Origin: JBQTJN01 sp052387095
GTDB taxonomy: Bacteria > Pseudomonadota > Alphaproteobacteria > Micavibrionales > Micavibrionaceae
Length of the DNA stretch: 41,147 bases
NCBI GenBank assembly: GCA_052387095.1
Contig: JBQTJN010000009.1
Span: 1 to 41,147 of the forward strand
Reading direction: 5' to 3'
Shown here: positions 34,474 to 41,147 of the stretch, piece after piece
Position numbering within the stretch: position 1 is the first letter of the stretch
How the letters are laid out: each line of letters begins with the position of its first letter
The notes under the pieces: model-generated
Told to the model about the DNA's origin: nothing
Seen by the model: only the letters and a program-made list of their open reading frames with translations
Databases searched by the model: none
Translations under genes and position numbers: made by a program

Positions 34474-35703
34474 ATGCCTCTAACATACAAGGATTGTAAA
34501 AACGCTCAGCCCATTGAAAAACCCTACAGGATCAGCGATTCCGGCGGCATGTATCTTGAAATCATGCCGAACGGCTCAAAATACTGGCGGCTTAAATACC
34601 GTCATATGGGCAAGGAAAAGCGGTTGGCGCTGGGCGTGTTCCCCCTCGTGACGCTGGCAGAGGCCCGCGAGATGCGGGATGCAGCGCGTAAGCTGGTGAT
34701 CTCCGGCATAGACCCTTCTGCGGCCAAAAAACAGACTAAGCGGCTGGCGGTCATGAACGCTGCCAATACCTTCGAGGCCGTGGGCCGTGAATGGCACGGG
34801 AAACAGGCTGAACGCTGGACAGCGAAAACCGGCACGAAAATCATGCGCTATCTGGAAAAAGACATATTTCCTTATATCGGTTCCCGTCCTATAGCGGATA
34901 TTGACCCGCCGGAACTGCTCGACACCCTGCGGAAGATCGAAGTCAGGGGAGCCTATTATAACGCAGGCCGGATAAAGCAGTATTGTGGGCAAATTTTTCG
35001 TTACGGCGTTGCCACTGGCAAGGTCAAGCGCGACCCATCACGGGACCTGGATGGGGCGCTGACGACGGCTAAGACGAAACACTATGCGGCGCTAGGCATT
35101 AAGGACATGCCCGAATTTCTGAGCAGGCTGGAAAAGAATGACGCCCGCCTGTTTCCGCAGACACGCCGGGGAATCCGGCTGTTGATGTTGACCGCAACCC
35201 GCACTAGTGAATTGATACTGGCGACTTGGGACGAAATCGACCTCGATAAAGCTGTATGGGAAATCCCCGCCGAGCGGATGAAAATGGGCAATCCGCACAT
35301 TGTACCGTTGTCCCGGCAGGCCGTCGCACTTTTCAGGGAGCAGAAAGAAGACGCCGCGCACCTTAACACGCTGTGGGTTTTCCCCAGCCAACCGCGCCCG
35401 AAGAATCCCATGAGTAACAACACCGTTCTAGCGGGTATCAAGCGGCTGGGATATGGCGGGCGCATGACCGGCCATGGTTTCCGCAGCCTGTTCATGACAA
35501 CCCTGATGGAAGAACTTGGCTATCCGCATGAAATACCCGACACCCAGCTTGCCCATGCCAAGGGCGACAACACCCGTCGTGCCTATGATCGGACAAAATA
35601 CCTGTCCCAGCGTACGAAGATGATGCAGGAATGGGCGAATTTTTTAGATGCCGTTGCCTCTAAGGGAAAAGTTATTCAGGGCAATTTCAAAAAAAGCGCT
35701 TAG
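34474..35703 (+). CDS. P4-type tyrosine integrase
   Basis: A 409-residue site-specific recombinase. The N-terminal arm-binding domain (DUF4102 type) is seen in YRISDSGGMYLEIMPNGSKYW. The catalytic domain has Arg243 (TATRTSEL), His334-x-x-Arg337 (TGHGFRS), His361 (LAHAKGD) and the nucleophile Tyr371 (RRAYDR), so it looks intact. Such integrases usually insert into tRNA 3' ends, here tRNA-His. There is no normal ribosome-binding site; the repeated boxes occupy that position. Confidence 0.95.
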   Translation: MPLTYKDCKNAQPIEKPYRISDSGGMYLEIMPNGSKYWRLKYRHMGKEKRLALGVFPLVTLAEAREMRDAARKLVISGIDPSAAKKQTKRLAVMNAANTFEAVGREWHGKQAERWTAKTGTKIMRYLEKDIFPYIGSRPIADIDPPELLDTLRKIEVRGAYYNAGRIKQYCGQIFRYGVATGKVKRDPSRDLDGALTTAKTKHYAALGIKDMPEFLSRLEKNDARLFPQTRRGIRLLMLTATRTSELILATWDEIDLDKAVWEIPAERMKMGNPHIVPLSRQAVALFREQKEDAAHLNTLWVFPSQPRPKNPMSNNTVLAGIKRLGYGGRMTGHGFRSLFMTTLMEELGYPHEIPDTQLAHAKGDNTRRAYDRTKYLSQRTKMMQEWANFLDAVASKGKVIQGNFKKSA

Positions 35704-35707
35704 TTTA

Positions 35708-36601
35708 ATGACAGCAAAGACCAAAGCATCAATCCCAATCAAAGCGTGGGAGAAATTAGTACAGAAAATTTCAAATAAAGAACGTACAAAAGCCAATTCG
35801 GAATATCATATACAAAACTTTTCTCGCTCGGATACGGCTGCATATTTGGAGCGCGTCAATCGCAAAGATATTGATCCAGAAAAGCTGTATTTAGAACTTA
35901 ACAGAGCTGTTTTATTCAGAGATTTAATGATGGATGAAATCCTCAGTGGCGAGAGATGTTCCCCACAATTCGATAAGGCGTTCAAGGATGATCTGGTGAA
36001 AATCATCAAACACACCAAAAAGTTATGTGACATTCTTGGAGTTGATAGGAACGGTGAAATTGAAATTAACTGGAGTGGACAAAAGGCGTTTTATTCTTAC
36101 TTTAAGAGAAAGGAAGGCAAGCCCAAGAGAAAAGACAATTTACATTGGGGTTTGTCGATCATGGGCTTTACTAACAAGAAATGGACTATTCCCGCTAAGG
36201 TATTAAAACGTGCACAACGTGAACATCCATTCGGCTTTCCGGTTTTTACTGATCGCCTAAAAGATATTGCACGGGACATTAACTTTCTCAGGGTGGTTGC
36301 CGAAAACATGCAGAACGTCATACAAGGTGATCGCGCTGTCATGGATTCTGATTATTATCGTAGTGCGGTATCGTTCGGCATGACGCCGGAAGAATGGATG
36401 ATCGGACGCAAGTTACCGGAAATTTATAAAGAGTTTTTTGGTGGTGATCCCCAAATTGTAAGATCAAGAATTGAAGGCGGCGAACCGCATGGGGATGGCC
36501 TTCATTTTCTAATGTGGTGTTTGGAGCGAATAGGCATCTCTTTAAGCAAAGAAACCGTGACCACATATTATTACAATAATCGTATTGGATCGAACGCATA
36601 A
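35708..36601 (+). CDS. Hypothetical protein, 297 aa, element cargo
   Basis: I do not recognise this protein. Started at 35708 it has 297 residues, is basic, and has no signal or membrane segment. It opens with a Lys-rich MTAKTKASIPIKAWEKLVQK and contains a Trp/Phe-rich centre with NWSGQKAFYSYFKRK and LHWGLSIMGFTNKKW. It ends with a conserved-looking HFLMWCLERIGISLSK. The AT-rich codon use contrasts with the integrase just upstream, suggesting a separate origin. It is the cargo position closest to the attachment site, only four bases after the integrase. The longer frame upstream overlaps the integrase. Confidence 0.7.
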   Translation: MTAKTKASIPIKAWEKLVQKISNKERTKANSEYHIQNFSRSDTAAYLERVNRKDIDPEKLYLELNRAVLFRDLMMDEILSGERCSPQFDKAFKDDLVKIIKHTKKLCDILGVDRNGEIEINWSGQKAFYSYFKRKEGKPKRKDNLHWGLSIMGFTNKKWTIPAKVLKRAQREHPFGFPVFTDRLKDIARDINFLRVVAENMQNVIQGDRAVMDSDYYRSAVSFGMTPEEWMIGRKLPEIYKEFFGGDPQIVRSRIEGGEPHGDGLHFLMWCLERIGISLSKETVTTYYYNNRIGSNA

Positions 36602-36700
36602 AAAAGCGGGGGTGTTCCAACGTGACAGGCAACTCTTTTCTTCATTGAATGGATTCATTGGACGCTGGTGCGTTCATCTAAGTCTTTTTGTGGAGGAAAA

Positions 36701-36913
36701 ATGCAGGACAAACTATGTGACGAGGAAGAGGGCCGTAATCTTCTTGGCAATATAGGCAAAACAAAATACTGGCAGATTGTAAATGAAATTGCGGCAGCCG
36801 ACCCTAACGCAGTCAAGAAAATAGGTCGTCTTACGAAACCGCGCCTTTCAGCTTTGCAACGGTACATTGATAGCTGCCCCAGCTACAAAACGTCTTCTAA
36901 TTTAGGGGCATAG
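36701..36913 (+). CDS. Small excisionase/AlpA-like DNA-binding protein
   Basis: A 70-residue protein preceded by GGAGG (five bases before the ATG). Its layout resembles small winged helix-turn-helix proteins of the Xis/AlpA group: RNLLGNIGKTKYWQIVNEI as recognition region, then KKIGRLTKPRLSALQRYI as wing and final helix. Such proteins direct excision or regulate the integrase. The call is by pattern only. It lies two bases before the primase-like gene and likely leads the replication operon. Confidence 0.55.
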   Translation: MQDKLCDEEEGRNLLGNIGKTKYWQIVNEIAAADPNAVKKIGRLTKPRLSALQRYIDSCPSYKTSSNLGA

Positions 36914-36915
36914 AA

Positions 36916-37848
36916 ATGATCCCTGAAAAAGAAAAAGCCGCTGGCGGGAACCATGCGGCTAAGAAATATCAACATCTTCACGGTAGCATCCCCTTATTTT
37001 CCCAGCAAGAGGATTTCAAAGCTGCACTGGAAGCGGCAGGTTTATCCATGGAACAGAATATCATAGCGGACGGAAGACTTCACCGCTTCTATGTCAAGGG
37101 TGACAAGCCGGGATCAAAGAACGGCTGGTATGTTCTTTTTGGTAGTGGTGTGCCTGCGGGCGGCTTTGGAAGCTGGAAGACGGGTGATAAAGGCGCATGG
37201 TGTGCAAAAGCTGATTGTTATCTGACCCCAGCCCGGCGCGAAAAAAATAGGCAGCGTATAATTGAGGCTCACAAAATTCGGGAGGCCGAAGAACAAGTTC
37301 GCCGCAGTGCTGCCAAGGACAAAGCACTTACGATCTGGAAAGCGGCGCTGCCTGCACCTGACAATCATCCTTATTTGCTAAAAAAGCGTGTCCGCAATCA
37401 CGGTCTGCGCTTGCACAAGAGGTTGCTAGTTATTCCGATGTGTGATGGTGACGGAAATCTTCACAGTCTGCAATTCATTGATAATAGCGGCAATAAGCGT
37501 TTTTTATCTGGCGGACGCAAAAAGGGCTGCTATTTCCTCATAGGAAGCCCTGTGGAATCTCTCTGCATTGCAGAAGGATACGCAACTGCCGCCAGCATAT
37601 ATGAATCCACGGGCCTTTCTGCGGCTATGGCGCTTGATGCGGGAAATCTTATGGCGGTGGCGCAAGCATTACGGGCCAAGTTTCCAAAAATGAAAATCAT
37701 ATTGTGCGCGGACAATGACGCCGCAACCGTAGGCAATCCCGGCCTCACCAAAGCACGCCAAGCTGCCGCCCGCATTGGCGCATATCTTGCTGTTCCGCCT
37801 TGTGCGGGAGATTTCAATGACTTGTTGCGTGGAGAAATCCATGAATAA
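36916..37848 (+). CDS. Toprim-domain primase-like protein
   Basis: A 310-residue protein of the plasmid/phage primase-helicase class. The N-terminal part has a DNA-primase-like region (WYVLFGSGVPAGGFGSWKTG, then a long charged helix at about 104-138). The Toprim domain follows, with the catalytic Glu220 in IAEGYATAAS, Asp266-x-Asp268 in LCADND, and the closing FNDLL. No zinc finger is evident. It probably synthesises primers, or acts on the element's own origin, together with the ATPase that overlaps its end by eight bases. Confidence 0.85.
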   Translation: MIPEKEKAAGGNHAAKKYQHLHGSIPLFSQQEDFKAALEAAGLSMEQNIIADGRLHRFYVKGDKPGSKNGWYVLFGSGVPAGGFGSWKTGDKGAWCAKADCYLTPARREKNRQRIIEAHKIREAEEQVRRSAAKDKALTIWKAALPAPDNHPYLLKKRVRNHGLRLHKRLLVIPMCDGDGNLHSLQFIDNSGNKRFLSGGRKKGCYFLIGSPVESLCIAEGYATAASIYESTGLSAAMALDAGNLMAVAQALRAKFPKMKIILCADNDAATVGNPGLTKARQAAARIGAYLAVPPCAGDFNDLLRGEIHE

Positions 37849-38938
37849 AGTCAAAAAAATCATCGATAATGCAAAGCCGCCCGAAAGCAATATCTCTTAT
37901 CGTCGTGTTTCAGATATTAAAGCTGAGCCTATCAAATGGCTTTGGAGCAATCGGATTGCCAGAGGAAAGATCACTATACTTGCTGGCGATCCGGGTCTTG
38001 GCAAGTCGCAGCTTACTGCCTTTATGGCTGGTATCGTAACAAACGGAAGAAGTTGGCCCATAGAAAAGGCGCGCTCCCCAAAAGGTAATGTTGTGTTTTT
38101 GTCTGCGGAAGATGATGCCTCTGATACGATCAGGCCAAGATTGGAGGCTGTCGGGGCAGATTTGGATAGAGTTTTTGTCGTTAATGCGGTCAAAAGTTGC
38201 GGGAATGATGGTGAAAACTATGAACGCAGCTTTGATCTCAAACAAGATATTCAGAACCTTGATAGATTTTTGAGGGAAATTGGTGGTGCAGTTTTGGTGG
38301 TTATTGATCCAATCAGTGCCTATCTGGGAGGAACGGACAGTCATAAAAATGCGGATATTCGTGCTTTACTTTCCCCTCTTTCTGATCTGGCAGCAAAACA
38401 TAAGGTTGCTATTATAGGGGTCACGCACCTAAATAAAGGTCAGTCCAAGCAGGCTTTGCAGCGCGTTACCGGATCACTCGCATTTGTAGCGGCTTCGCGA
38501 GCCGCCTATGTTGTGGCAAAAGATCGAGATATACCTGATCGCCGGTTATTGTTGCCGATCAAAAATAACATTGGTGATGACAGAGCAGGATTTGCTTTTA
38601 CGATTGAATCCGTAACCTTACCGACAGGTATTAATACAAGCAAAATCGTATTTGAAACTGATTTGGTAATGGAATCTGCTGATGATGTTTTGACCTGTGA
38701 TGGTGATTCAGAGGGGCGAAACGCTTTGGAGGAAGCAAAAGATTTTTTACGAGATATTTGTGTTATTGGGCGCACAGCCAAACAGGTGAGGGCGCAGGCA
38801 GAAGAGGCAGGTATTTCCTATGCAACATTAAGGAGGGCAAAAGATCAGTTGGGCATTAAACCAAACAAAGATGGTCAGAATGGCCCTTGGGTGTGGAGAT
38901 TACCTGATTTGGAAGATGCTCAAGATGCTCACGATTAG
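37841..38938 (+). CDS. RepA-like AAA ATPase (replicative helicase type)
   Basis: A 365-residue ATPase started at 37841, where GGAG precedes the ATG. Walker A is GDPGLGKS at 49-56 and Walker B VLVVIDPI at about 153-160, followed by HKVAIIGVTHLNKG (sensor region). This matches the hexameric RepA/RecA-like helicases of RSF1010 type. The C-terminal RTAKQVRAQAEEAGISYATL and following residues form a winged helix-turn-helix. It overlaps the Toprim gene by eight bases, making a compact primase-helicase pair. An in-frame upstream ATG (37775) lies inside the Toprim gene. Confidence 0.88.
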   Translation: MNKVKKIIDNAKPPESNISYRRVSDIKAEPIKWLWSNRIARGKITILAGDPGLGKSQLTAFMAGIVTNGRSWPIEKARSPKGNVVFLSAEDDASDTIRPRLEAVGADLDRVFVVNAVKSCGNDGENYERSFDLKQDIQNLDRFLREIGGAVLVVIDPISAYLGGTDSHKNADIRALLSPLSDLAAKHKVAIIGVTHLNKGQSKQALQRVTGSLAFVAASRAAYVVAKDRDIPDRRLLLPIKNNIGDDRAGFAFTIESVTLPTGINTSKIVFETDLVMESADDVLTCDGDSEGRNALEEAKDFLRDICVIGRTAKQVRAQAEEAGISYATLRRAKDQLGIKPNKDGQNGPWVWRLPDLEDAQDAHD

Positions 38939-38953
38939 AATATGAGCATCTTC
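38912..38953. repeat. 10-bp inverted repeat around the ATPase stop codon
   Basis: GAAGATGCTC (38912-38921) and GAGCATCTTC (38944-38953) are exact complements across the gene end, with a 22-base loop. GATGCTCA also repeats directly at 38915 and 38925. There is no T run, so a terminator is unlikely; it may be a protein site or iteron-like origin component. Confidence 0.4.
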
Positions 38954-38994
38954 GATGATAATGAACATCTTACAAATCTTGCTAAGAAACTGAA

Positions 38995-39642
38995 ATGCTA
39001 AAAATACCTGCGGATATGAGCGTAACTGATACTGCCGAGGCGCAGGCAATGAAACTGTCGTCCAGGAAGGTAATAGAGAACGCTGATGACAGAACGGATT
39101 CCAATTCAAGTTTGCAAATCGCGGCTGATCTGGACGAAGCCGCAGATGCTTATTTAATTATGACAGAAATCCCAATGAGAGGGGTGGGCGGAGAATTTGT
39201 TCAGACGAATGAGAATAATCCCTTGATTGTCTGCCCACCTCACGAAAAGGTGAATCGGGTCAATGCAGATGCGAGTTTGGATCGCCTAGAACTTATTCAT
39301 CAAAACGGCGTCTTAAATATGGCGTTGGACGTTGCTGAGTCGACTGGAGCAGCCAACGCAGCAGAACAAATGATCGCACATCAAATGGCAGTGGCTCACA
39401 GAATGAGCCTTGATCTCATGGCTCAAGCTGGAAACATCCCTGATCCGGTTGAAAAGTGTCGCCTGATTAATACTGCCTCAAGGCTAATGGATATTAGCCA
39501 GAAGGCTTTGATGACGATTAATAAAATCCATAATCGAGGAGAACAGGTCATAACCGTTCAACGTGTTGAAGTAAAAAACGGCGGGCAAGCTGTCATTAAC
39601 GGTTCTGTCGATGCCAGAGGGAGGGGGGCTGATAAAAAATGA
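38995..39642 (+). CDS. Conserved orphan protein of integrative elements, 215 aa
   Basis: A 215-residue acidic, helical protein. The conserved part is the second half: LNMALDVAESTGAANAAEQM, a run of Met-rich amphipathic helices (AHQMAVAHRMSLDLMAQAG), then SRLMDISQKALMTINK. It ends with a strand pair VITVQRVEVKNGGQAVING. That terminal pattern (KVTVEHV-V--GGQAI) recurs in proteins encoded beside HGGxSTG genes in alphaproteobacterial elements; function unknown. A start at 39016 (MSVTDTAEA) is possible. The stop overlaps the next ATG. A 19-codon ORF (38942-39001) overlaps the start and is probably not a gene. Confidence 0.7.
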   Translation: MLKIPADMSVTDTAEAQAMKLSSRKVIENADDRTDSNSSLQIAADLDEAADAYLIMTEIPMRGVGGEFVQTNENNPLIVCPPHEKVNRVNADASLDRLELIHQNGVLNMALDVAESTGAANAAEQMIAHQMAVAHRMSLDLMAQAGNIPDPVEKCRLINTASRLMDISQKALMTINKIHNRGEQVITVQRVEVKNGGQAVINGSVDARGRGADKK

Positions 39643-39908
39643 CAGGAGAGTGTGGCCGAAAAACGAAAAACCCCATGCACGAGGCAAGGAAGGCTCTAAA
39701 ATCTCATCCAGCCTGTGGCGCATATTGTCGAACGACTGGAAATTCATGCCGGAACCCGTCCATGAAAAACGGACGATGCCGGATGCACGGTGGTAAATCC
39801 ACTGGCAGACCCATTATTCACGGCAGGGATACAAAGGTGAAGAGAGCGCAATATGCAGAATCCAGAAAGCTGCTAGATACATTAAAAGATATGTTGGCTG
39901 ATTTTTAG
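39639..39908 (+). CDS. HGGxSTG-motif protein
   Basis: An 89-residue protein with the motif CRMHGGKSTGRP (about residues 47-58), preceded by two Cys-containing turns, CGAYCRTTGNSCRNPSMKNG. Together these form the small Cys/His domain typical of HGGxSTG proteins, which are common in prophages and integrative elements; a zinc-bound fold is inferred. Function is not known. The ATG overlaps the stop of the upstream orphan by four bases, so the two are translated together. Confidence 0.8.
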   Translation: MTGECGRKTKNPMHEARKALKSHPACGAYCRTTGNSCRNPSMKNGRCRMHGGKSTGRPIIHGRDTKVKRAQYAESRKLLDTLKDMLADF

Positions 39909-39912
39909 TTCG

Positions 39913-40233
39913 TTAATCTTCATCTTCTTCCTTTGTCTGATTTTCCCAAAATTCTTTCAGATCAAGCCATGAAATGTGCTGGTTAAAAGCGTCCAGTGCA
40001 TCTTCGCAGGCACGGATATATTTGCAGGGCTCTTCCAGATCGTACCAGACGCCCAGCGAGGGATAACTTCCAAGTTCATGGTCATGCGACATGATCTCAA
40101 GTTTGCTATCACCCGGTGCTGGGCCATACGCAAAATTTATGTAATTCTGGGCTAATCCTAGACAGAACATTATCCAGCCTTCATCGGCTGGCATTTCACC
40201 CGTATCGACACTTCCAACGTTCTCCCAAGGCAT
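39913..40233 (-). CDS. Acidic hypothetical protein, 106 aa
   Basis: An unrecognised 106-residue acidic protein preceded by a strong AGGAGG ribosome-binding site. It has no signal or membrane segment. Notable stretches are GWIMFCLGLAQNYINFAYGP and WLDLKEFWENQTKEEDED. The Trp-rich, very acidic composition could suit a protein-binding inhibitor or immunity-type protein, but this is speculation. It heads away from the HGGxSTG gene (stops four bases apart) and ends the rightward operon of the element. Confidence 0.65.
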   Translation of the reverse strand: MPWENVGSVDTGEMPADEGWIMFCLGLAQNYINFAYGPAPGDSKLEIMSHDHELGSYPSLGVWYDLEEPCKYIRACEDALDAFNQHISWLDLKEFWENQTKEEDED

Positions 40234-40241
40234 CAGTCCTC

Positions 40242-40508
40242 CTAAAGGGCGTTCTTTCTTTTATGCCCGCTGTAACCCCACCAAATCAGAGTAAAAAAGA
40301 GGAACAGCCAGGGATGATTGGTTAGAGCGAAGGCCGCTATGACCATCGCGACAATCCCTATCGACGGCCCGTAAATGAGTAAAGTTCTCATCGCAGGATT
40401 CCAGAATATAGGCGGATGATTGTGCCTAGGCTGCGTGAAATAAGAATGGTAAACCCACCAGCCGATCCAGATTAAAATTGTCTGCAAAATTATAAGCAGC
40501 CAGATCAT
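40242..40508 (-). CDS. Small membrane protein, 88 aa
   Basis: An 88-residue protein with three hydrophobic segments: residues 2-18 (IWLLIILQTILIWIGWW), about 43-62, and about 67-78 with WWGYSGHKR after it. It is rich in Trp, and no family is recognised. Its ATG shares one base with the stop of the upstream lipoprotein gene (TAATG on the minus strand), so they are translationally coupled. The next gene downstream (39913-40233) starts eight bases after its stop, making a three-gene minus-strand operon. Confidence 0.65.
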   Translation of the reverse strand: MIWLLIILQTILIWIGWWVYHSYFTQPRHNHPPIFWNPAMRTLLIYGPSIGIVAMVIAAFALTNHPWLFLFFTLIWWGYSGHKRKNAL

Positions 40509-40957
40509 TAGTTAGCACCTTCCAAAGTAAGCTGGAAATAGCCGCTTGTGTCACTGATGGAGGCGTTGACGGCATCCCCGGCCAACCCGAAAGCTGATCC
40601 TAGAAGAAGCTGACCGCTTCTGGGGGAAACCTTGAAATGATAAGTGTGGCCCGGTTTCGCATCGAATCTGACGATGAACTGCCCTGGCGCTGTCGGCGTT
40701 GACACTTCCAGTACATTCGCTCCGGCGTGAATGTCATGTGCAACAGAGCCGCCAATTCCGAGACTGGCGATTTTTGTGCCATTCGATCTGATATCCACGG
40801 CTGCCACAAGGTAGAGCAGACTGCTGTTGCGTGTAACAACGATCCGGGCTTTGTTAGCCGGAACAGGTTCATTCAGTGTTGATAAATTAACTGGGCCAGT
40901 CGTGCCGCAAGCGGCTAAAAAGATAATGATAAACAATAGTGGTAAAATATGTTTCAT
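40508..40957 (-). CDS. Lipoprotein, DUF2846-like
   Basis: A 149-residue lipoprotein started at MKHILPLLFIIIFLAACG, with lipobox LAAC and GGGGAGA ahead of the ATG; the frame extends 24 codons upstream but would spoil the signal. The mature part, ARIVVTRNSSLLYLVAAVDI then VAHDIHAGANVLEVSTPTAP and GHTYHFKVSPRSGQLLLG, follows the DUF2846 pattern of small beta-rich envelope proteins. Function unknown. It leads the minus-strand operon. Confidence 0.7.
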   Translation of the reverse strand: MKHILPLLFIIIFLAACGTTGPVNLSTLNEPVPANKARIVVTRNSSLLYLVAAVDIRSNGTKIASLGIGGSVAHDIHAGANVLEVSTPTAPGQFIVRFDAKPGHTYHFKVSPRSGQLLLGSAFGLAGDAVNASISDTSGYFQLTLEGAN

Positions 40958-41147
40958 GGTTTTTCTCCCCTTTGTTGTGAAAACGGCCACCAGATTTCTC
41001 TGGTAGCCGGGGAGTTTCAAACCGTCCAATGAACGGCGCAGCCTATTCGCTTGCGCTATTGTATTCAGCTACCTCCTATGCTGGTAGTTGCGCTCTTAAG
41101 AGAGGGATAAGCTGTCGTAGAGTATTGAGGATATCAACAAGGCAACA
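40958..41147. other. Right-edge sequence without recognised gene
   Basis: Contains the leader of the minus-strand lipoprotein gene and a weak CCAGA / TCTGG hairpin near 40990-41005. I see no gene, tRNA end or repeat of the tRNA-His attachment sequence before the window ends. Confidence 0.5.

Larger units (their letters stand above)
34222..41147 (+). mobile_element. Integrative element at tRNA-His (right end not in window)
   Basis: An integrase, an excisionase-like protein, a Toprim/RepA-type replication module and orphan cargo follow tRNA-His; the genes from the integrase to 39908 all read rightward, apart from the minus-strand group at 39913-40957. Several genes (35708-36601, 37841-39642) are more AT-rich than the core. 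No second copy of the tRNA 3' end was found before the right edge, so the element probably continues beyond it. No structural phage or transfer genes are present in the visible part. Confidence 0.8.

Overview
The window reads as the chromosome of a free-living alphaproteobacterium. The gene orders ribBA-ribH-nusB, bamE / ubiquinol-cytochrome c chaperone / yceD-rpmF-plsX-fabH-ihfA-merR-tRNA-Pro, rplM-rpsI and hom-glpX-recJ are all typical of that class. Further support comes from a cysteine-free L32, a potassium-independent proton-pumping pyrophosphatase, a class I PHA synthase and a P4-type integrase at tRNA-His. FliL suggests a flagellum, LptD a lipopolysaccharide outer membrane, and PhaC carbon storage. 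I cannot place the organism below class level from this sequence.

Layout. 1-1678: end of the riboflavin operon (ribBA tail, ribH), nusB and a fliL homologue. 1680-3132: a lower-GC accessory patch with a 57-residue small gene behind a good sigma70-like promoter, a decayed second copy of the fliL 3' end, and an orphan 306-residue protein. 3300-5447: hppA. 5593-10970: envelope and lipid genes (bamE, cytochrome bc1 assembly factor, yceD, rpmF, plsX, fabH) and two DNA-binding regulators (ihfA, MerR type), ending at tRNA-Pro(GGG). 11065-13429: a second accessory patch holding an interrupted small gene, a perfect 23-bp hairpin, a 77-residue orphan, and a cyanophycinase-like peptidase overlapping cutA. 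13557-14636: rplM-rpsI. 14971-16767: phaC on the minus strand. 16910-21934: OmpA-type lipoprotein, hom, glpX, recJ. 21990-25455: a class V aminotransferase, a Cys-rich membrane protein, hisI and a DEAD-box helicase. 25515-25790: a compact element with perfect 27-bp terminal inverted repeats, inserted 13 bp before lptD. 25804-34058: lptD, a gene split by a -1 frameshift at a slippery heptamer, parE, a YciA-type thioesterase, an exported two-domain orphan, and glnA.

34222 to the right edge is an integrated element that starts at tRNA-His(GTG). It carries a P4-type tyrosine integrase with repeated binding boxes, an orphan 297-residue gene, a small excisionase/AlpA-like protein, a Toprim primase-like protein, a RepA-like AAA ATPase, a conserved orphan plus HGGxSTG gene pair, and three minus-strand genes (an acidic orphan, a membrane protein and a lipoprotein). 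No capsid, tail or conjugation genes are seen, and the far attachment site lies outside the window or was not recognised. It looks like a small self-replicating integrative element or satellite.

Complex palindromic repeats (5457-5531, 6117-6259, 7423-7564, 32551-32620, 34073-34138) sit in many of the core intergenic gaps. No CRISPR array, rRNA or complete insertion sequence was found.
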